Shown here: one piece after another, positions 6,477 to 8,220 of the stretch
Layout: every line of letters starts with the position of its first letter
Position numbering within the stretch: position 1 is the first letter of the stretch
Origin: Desulfobacterales bacterium
GTDB lineage: Bacteria > Desulfobacterota > Desulfobacteria > Desulfobacterales > UBA11574
Assembly (NCBI GenBank): GCA_030145595.1
Contig: JAQYVG010000155.1
Coordinates: 1-8,220 of the forward strand
Reading direction: 5' to 3'
DNA length: 8,220 nucleotides
Notes under the pieces: generated by a model
The model's input: only the letters and a program-made list of their open reading frames with translations
Databases searched by the model: none
Told to the model about the DNA's origin: nothing
Position numbers and translations under genes: made by a program

Positions 6477-7427
6477 TCAACCCGTTATTTGTTCGATGAC
6501 TCCGGCTGCAATCAGCGGCAGCATGATTTCATGGTGGCCGGTTAGGTTAAAACCCTGTCCGCCTTGAGCCGTGGGCCGGTGAACGACGTTGGTTACGGGG
6601 CGGTAATGCTGGATGAAATCCATGTTGACCGTGGTGAATTTGGTAAGCTTGTGATCCAGATTACGGACAAGTGTAACTGCTTTCAGGAAAACTTCAGGGA
6701 GTATTACCGCTGATCCAACGTTCAGGTAGACACCTTCTTGAAGGCTGGCGATAACGGCGGCAAATGTCTTAAAATCCCTGTGGGATGCGCTGCCGGCAGC
6801 TTGGGCATCAAAACCGGGATGCATATGAATGATATCCGTTCCGATGGCAACGTGGACCGTGACAGGTATTCCCAGGCGCGCTCCTGTGGCCAGGATGCTT
6901 TGGTTTGCAAGGGGAAGGTGGTTGTCAATGATGGCCTGGCCGACGGCTGCGCCCAGGCCGGCGGAATTTTGTCCGGCCTGATGAACGGCATCATTCAAAA
7001 AGGTGCAGGTTTCGCGTACCATTCCAAAACTGCCGTTGCCGATGGATGCGGCTACATCTTCGGATGTCTGACCGACCATGGCCACTTCCAGATCGTGAAT
7101 AATACCGGCGCCGTTCATAGCTACCGCGGTAATAACGCCGCGCTGCATAAGGTCTATAACAATCGGGTTCAGACCCACTTTAGTCACATGGGCTCCCATT
7201 GCAAAAACAATTGTTTTTTGTTTTTGAAAGGCTGTTGCCATGGCAGCGACAACATTCTTGAGGTGGCTGCCGGCAAGGATGTCGGGCAGGCTGTTAAAAA
7301 AATCCCTAAAACCGGCCCCCTTTTGCCAGACTTTGGCAAAATTGGTTGTGGATACTTTGCTTTTTCGTTCTGAAAGCGGGTAAGTTTTCACCCGGCTAAG
7401 ATCAATAGGCTCAAATTTTTTAACCAT
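6477..7427 (-). CDS. Deoxyhypusine synthase family protein without the usual catalytic-lysine motif
   Basis: The 316-residue protein has the NAD-binding fold of deoxyhypusine/homospermidine synthases. FAMGAHVTKVGLNPIVIDLM (75-94) and VAMNGAGIIHDLE (102-114) match the family's nucleotide-binding region. Later marks are GNGSFGMVRE (130-139), HVAIGTDIIHMHP (192-204) and VYLNVGSAVILPEVFLKA (233-250). True deoxyhypusine synthases carry an SWGK motif near the C-terminus, whose Lys forms the enzyme-imine intermediate. Here the corresponding region reads TGHHEIMLPLIAAGVI (296-311) with no Lys. Bacteria lack eIF5A, so the substrate cannot be the normal one. A polyamine-related or unrelated NAD-dependent reaction is possible. 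The ATG at 7427 has no clear ribosome binding site, but the N-terminus fits well. It follows gmhA by about 100 nt and has its own terminator. The family call is sure; the function is unknown. Confidence 0.85.
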   Translation of the reverse strand: MVKKFEPIDLSRVKTYPLSERKSKVSTTNFAKVWQKGAGFRDFFNSLPDILAGSHLKNVVAAMATAFQKQKTIVFAMGAHVTKVGLNPIVIDLMQRGVITAVAMNGAGIIHDLEVAMVGQTSEDVAASIGNGSFGMVRETCTFLNDAVHQAGQNSAGLGAAVGQAIIDNHLPLANQSILATGARLGIPVTVHVAIGTDIIHMHPGFDAQAAGSASHRDFKTFAAVIASLQEGVYLNVGSAVILPEVFLKAVTLVRNLDHKLTKFTTVNMDFIQHYRPVTNVVHRPTAQGGQGFNLTGHHEIMLPLIAAGVIEQITG

Positions 7428-7466
7428 GGCTAGATTCTAAGCGGTCTTTTTTTTTAGTTTTTGATT

Positions 7467-7489
7467 ATCAGCAAAATGCTGATTTTTTT
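7467..7489 (+). other. Small hairpin followed by T-run on the plus strand, between gmhA and the next gene
   Basis: ATCAGCA and TGCTGAT form a 7-bp stem with an AAA loop, followed by six more T on the plus strand. As an intrinsic terminator it would act on plus-strand transcription, yet no plus-strand gene ends here. On the minus strand, where the genes lie, the run is A before the stem and no T-run follows. It could limit antisense transcription or be chance in an AT-rich spacer. Confidence 0.35.
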
Positions 7490-7528
7490 GCCCTGGACGT
7501 GTTATTAGAGCGCTGCGCTCCTCAATCA

Positions 7529-8134
7529 TTAGAATGCTTCCGGGAAAAGTATTCGCTCCGCAAGGTCACACAAAATATGTCCCAAGGTGATATGAGCTTC
7601 CTGAATCCTTGCAGTGATGTCCGATTCCACCCTAAATGCCAGATCAGCACACTGCGCCAGTTCGCCTCCGCGGCCCATTAATCCCATGGTAAAAATGCCG
7701 ATATCTTTGGCAGCATGGATGGCTTGGATGACGTTTTTGGAGCCGCCGCTGGTGCTGATACCGATGGCGATATCATCCTTTTTCCCCAGTGCTTGAATCT
7801 GCTTTGAGAAAATTTGATCAAAGTGATAGTCATTTGCAATGCTGGTAATTACCGATGTGTCAGTGGTTAAGGCGAGGCCCGCCAGCGGCGCCCGTTCAAC
7901 TTGAAATCGGTTTACAAATTCCGCAGCAATATGCTGAGCATCCGCGGCACTTCCGCCATTGCCGAAAATCATAATTTTGTGGCCGGATGTTATGCAGGTC
8001 GCCAAGCTGTCGGCTCCTTGTTGAATAAGGTCGAGGTTGTCTTTAATGAACTGTTCCTTGGTTTCAAGACTGTCTTGAAGGATGTTTAGAATTATCTCTT
8101 TCACCCCGCCACGAATAAATAGCATGTTCATCAT
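7529..8134 (-). CDS. gmhA: D-sedoheptulose-7-phosphate isomerase GmhA (SIS domain)
   Basis: GmhA converts sedoheptulose 7-phosphate to D-glycero-D-manno-heptose 7-phosphate, the first step of heptose synthesis for the lipopolysaccharide core. In 201-aa numbering the SIS-domain marks are FGNGGSAADAQHIAAEF (57-73), with the sugar-phosphate loop and Glu72, LALTTDTSVITSIAND (87-102), and STSGGSKN (128-135). The end segment IQEAHITLGH has Gln178 and His186, which match the family's zinc/active-site positions. The start is uncertain. ATG codons at 8134, 8131 and 8125 lie within a stretch that, in another frame, encodes helicase motif III, so the first ten residues look like foreign sequence. A GTG at 8104 gives a 191-residue protein of typical length beginning VKEIILNILQ, but has no clear ribosome binding site. 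The DiaA type of SIS protein is a less likely alternative. Confidence 0.9.
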   Translation of the reverse strand: MMNMLFIRGGVKEIILNILQDSLETKEQFIKDNLDLIQQGADSLATCITSGHKIMIFGNGGSAADAQHIAAEFVNRFQVERAPLAGLALTTDTSVITSIANDYHFDQIFSKQIQALGKKDDIAIGISTSGGSKNVIQAIHAAKDIGIFTMGLMGRGGELAQCADLAFRVESDITARIQEAHITLGHILCDLAERILFPEAF

Positions 8135-8220
8135 CGCCTACAACACAAATGTTTTTATATTTTGCGGCAAGAAGCTTTGTCAGTACATACTGCTCATAAT
8201 TCGTATCCTGATACTCATCA
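8064..8220 (-). pseudogene. Truncated UvrD/PcrA/Rep-type DNA helicase, partial at window edge
   Basis: Reading the minus strand from base 8219, the frame encodes DEYQDTNYEQYVLTKLLA, the Walker B motif II of superfamily 1A helicases, then NICVVGDDEHAIYSWRG, which is motif III. The expected form of motif III is GDxxQSIYxWRGA; here the Gln is His. Homology stops at WRG (about 8104). Twelve residues later the frame meets TGA at 8066-8064, inside gmhA. A normal UvrD runs for roughly 400 more residues past this point with motifs IV-VI, which are absent here. The 5' part lies outside the window, so it may be a longer truncated gene. Either recombination joined a broken helicase gene to gmhA, or the assembly is chimeric. 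The family identification from 39 residues is firm; the pseudogene status is inferred. Confidence 0.75.

Noticed and set aside
6738..7373. Long plus-strand open frame of 211 codons
   Set aside because: It lies wholly opposite the deoxyhypusine-synthase-like gene, has no recognisable domain, and its sequence follows the codon shadow of that gene.
7508..7520. GAGCGCTGCGCTC palindrome after gmhA as a terminator
   Set aside because: The stem is only 5 bp with a 3-nt loop, and no T-run follows on the minus strand.

Overview
The window is a compact run of genes that all read on the minus strand, so transcription goes from high to low coordinates. Gene content suggests a Desulfobacterota (sulfate-reducer-like) bacterium. 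The clues are a fused uroporphyrinogen-III methyltransferase/synthase behind hemC and an FmdB zinc ribbon, a bacterial deoxyhypusine-synthase-like protein, a glucosyl-3-phosphoglycerate synthase, and intergenic palindromes and 7-bp tandem repeats. This placement is an inference from gene content and style, not a measured phylogeny.

Layout, in transcription order. (1) At the right edge (8220-8064) is a piece of a UvrD/PcrA-type helicase. It carries motifs II and III, then stops, overlapping the start of a phosphoheptose isomerase gene, gmhA (to 7529). (2) A deoxyhypusine-synthase-family gene (7427-6477) follows and ends in a strong intrinsic terminator at 6381-6422. (3) A good sigma-70-like promoter (6353-6380) drives a tight tetrapyrrole operon: FmdB-type zinc ribbon, hemC, and the cobA-hemD fusion. 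The first two genes overlap by 1 nt and the next pair by 11 nt. (4) A second promoter overlaps the cobA-hemD stop codon. It precedes a leader with an 11-bp hairpin, then an M20-type peptidase homologue that lacks key metal and catalytic residues, then an overlapping gpgS gene. (5) A 124-bp inverted-repeat element made of convergent 7-bp tandem repeats separates gpgS from moaA (ending at 170). (6) The last 169 bases hold only a weak terminator-like hairpin.

Function. hemC and the cobA-hemD fusion together turn porphobilinogen into hydroxymethylbilane, uroporphyrinogen III and precorrin-2. In sulfate reducers precorrin-2 is the branch point to siroheme, cobamides and heme made through the siroheme route. 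moaA starts molybdenum cofactor synthesis. gmhA starts heptose synthesis for lipopolysaccharide. gpgS makes the phosphorylated precursor of the compatible solute glucosylglycerate. The window is mostly housekeeping, and I see no defence system, phage, CRISPR array, rRNA or tRNA. The points most worth a second look are the helicase/gmhA junction, the M20 homologue with lost active-site residues coupled to gpgS, the deoxyhypusine-synthase relative without the usual lysine motif, and the heptamer inverted-repeat element that reaches the moaA start region.
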